Assembly: GCF_000165425.1 (NCBI RefSeq)
Contig: NW_001799621.1
Span: 248,001-312,000, forward strand
Direction: 5' to 3'
Source of the DNA: Paramecium tetraurelia
Lineage: Eukaryota > Ciliophora > Oligohymenophorea > Peniculida > Parameciidae
Length of the DNA stretch: 64,000 bases
Shown: in pieces, positions 63,418-64,000 of the stretch
Layout: the number at the start of each line of letters is the position of its first letter
How positions within the stretch are numbered: position 1 is the stretch's first letter
Notes under the pieces: generated by a model
Database searches by the model: none
Seen by the model: the letters and a program-made list of their open reading frames with translations, nothing else
What the model was told of the DNA's origin: nothing
Program-made: the position numbers and the translations under genes

Positions 63418-64000
63418 ATGAACCAAATTTTTAATAATATACTCATGATATTATCAATGCTCACAGTAATTTAATTAGTTTTAAATAAATATATCCTTCT
63501 ATGAGTGTCTTCTTAATTTTGCCTCACCCTATAATCGATTTATAAGTAGTCAGATCAAGGGAGCATTTCAGGATTTCAAATACTATTTTGTAATGACTAT
63601 TAATCTCATTTGAGTTGTCAGCACTTCGACAATGAGTAAATGGTGAAAACTGTGTTTATGCAAAATAAAAGTTAATATTAGTGTTCAAATCAAAGGGATT
63701 TGACATAAAATAAATTGTAAAGCAGATAGATTAATATCATAAGAAATTATGCTCATAAAATCAAAAGATTGAAAAGATAATTTGAATAATATAACCTGAG
63801 TATGAAACGAATTATTTGGTTATTTAAAGAAAATATATTTGCTAAATTTGGCTTTATAATCAATGACTTCATAAAAGCCTCTACGTGAGAAGATCTGCAG
63901 TTTTGCAATCAGAATTTGATTAAATAAGGATAGTATACCTATAGAGTTAATGGAAACATAATTGACATAAATTCTTAATATGGATGAATTGGAGTAAATT
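63418..64000 (+). CDS. Start of a secreted or membrane protein (3' end outside window)
   Basis: ATG at 63418 opens MNQIFNNILMILSMLT, a good signal peptide, continued after a 40-nt GT...GAG intron by CLLNFASPYNRF. A second intron (32 nt, from GTAATGAC to TTGTCAG) leads to HFDNEQMVKTVFMQNKSQ and a basic helical region ending KFGFIINDFIKAS. A TGA near 63888 and another near 63984 need further introns or indicate decay; after the first, EDLQFCNQNLIKQGQYTYRV remains protein-like. Several Cys residues fit a secreted protein. No family recognised. It is divergent from the giant C2 gene, with a 176-bp shared promoter. Confidence 0.45.

Overview
ORGANISM. The window reads as macronuclear DNA of a ciliate, most probably Paramecium. 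Conserved protein families stay in frame only if TAA and TAG are read as glutamine and TGA is the sole stop. Introns are very short (about 18-34 nt, GT...AG). The sequence is AT-rich, genes are packed tightly (gaps often 25-100 bp), and no transposon or virus remains were recognised. Species cannot be fixed from this sequence. Because ordinary ORF calling breaks at TAA/TAG, most genes here are longer than simple ORFs and were assembled by hand from exons.

LAYOUT. 1-7632: a hormone-sensitive-lipase-type hydrolase (+, cut by the window edge), then on the minus strand a divergent Rab GTPase, a calcium-dependent protein kinase, a small unknown gene and a myristoylated cGMP-dependent-type kinase. 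7893-10859: a decayed DENN-domain gene, an unrecognised short reading frame and a Bdp1-like Myb gene (RNA polymerase III factor). 10910-16157: a GOST/TMEM181-like membrane protein and an RCC1-repeat protein. 16920-24453: an ABHD-type hydrolase, an unknown gene, a tRNA-Gly(TCC), WD40-like debris, an ULK/ATG1-type kinase, a decayed sirtuin and an MFSD1-like transporter. 24525-31127: four plus-strand genes (tubby-like, VPS9-domain, coiled-coil, low-complexity). 31448-38912: a dual-specificity phosphatase, a casein kinase 1, an SF-assemblin, a cyclic-nucleotide-gated-type K+ channel and ribosomal protein eL13. 39632-49681: a large FtsX-type permease, ribosomal protein P2, an unknown gene, ubiquitin-activating enzyme E1 and a coiled-coil protein. 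49714-54655: a Q-rich protein, a small gene, a zinc-finger dual-specificity phosphatase and tRNA-guanine transglycosylase. 54878-63241: an 8.4-kb gene for a giant ankyrin/coiled-coil/EF-hand/multi-C2 protein. 63418-64000: the start of a secreted or membrane protein.

HOW THEY RELATE. There is no operon logic; these are independent eukaryotic genes. The content leans to Ca2+, cyclic-nucleotide and phosphorylation signalling (CDPK, PKG, ULK, CK1, two phosphatases, a CNG-type channel, multi-C2/EF-hand protein) and membrane traffic (Rab, VPS9, tubby, decayed DENN). Several genes carry an N-terminal MGxC start suited to N-myristoylation. Three decayed genes of ordinary cellular families (DENN, sirtuin, WD40-like) lie among intact ones, which fits loss of duplicates after whole-genome duplication, a process known in Paramecium. 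Four otherwise good genes (HSL, GOST, ABHD, ULK) show a single unexplained frame shift each; these may be assembly errors, unseen introns or early decay.
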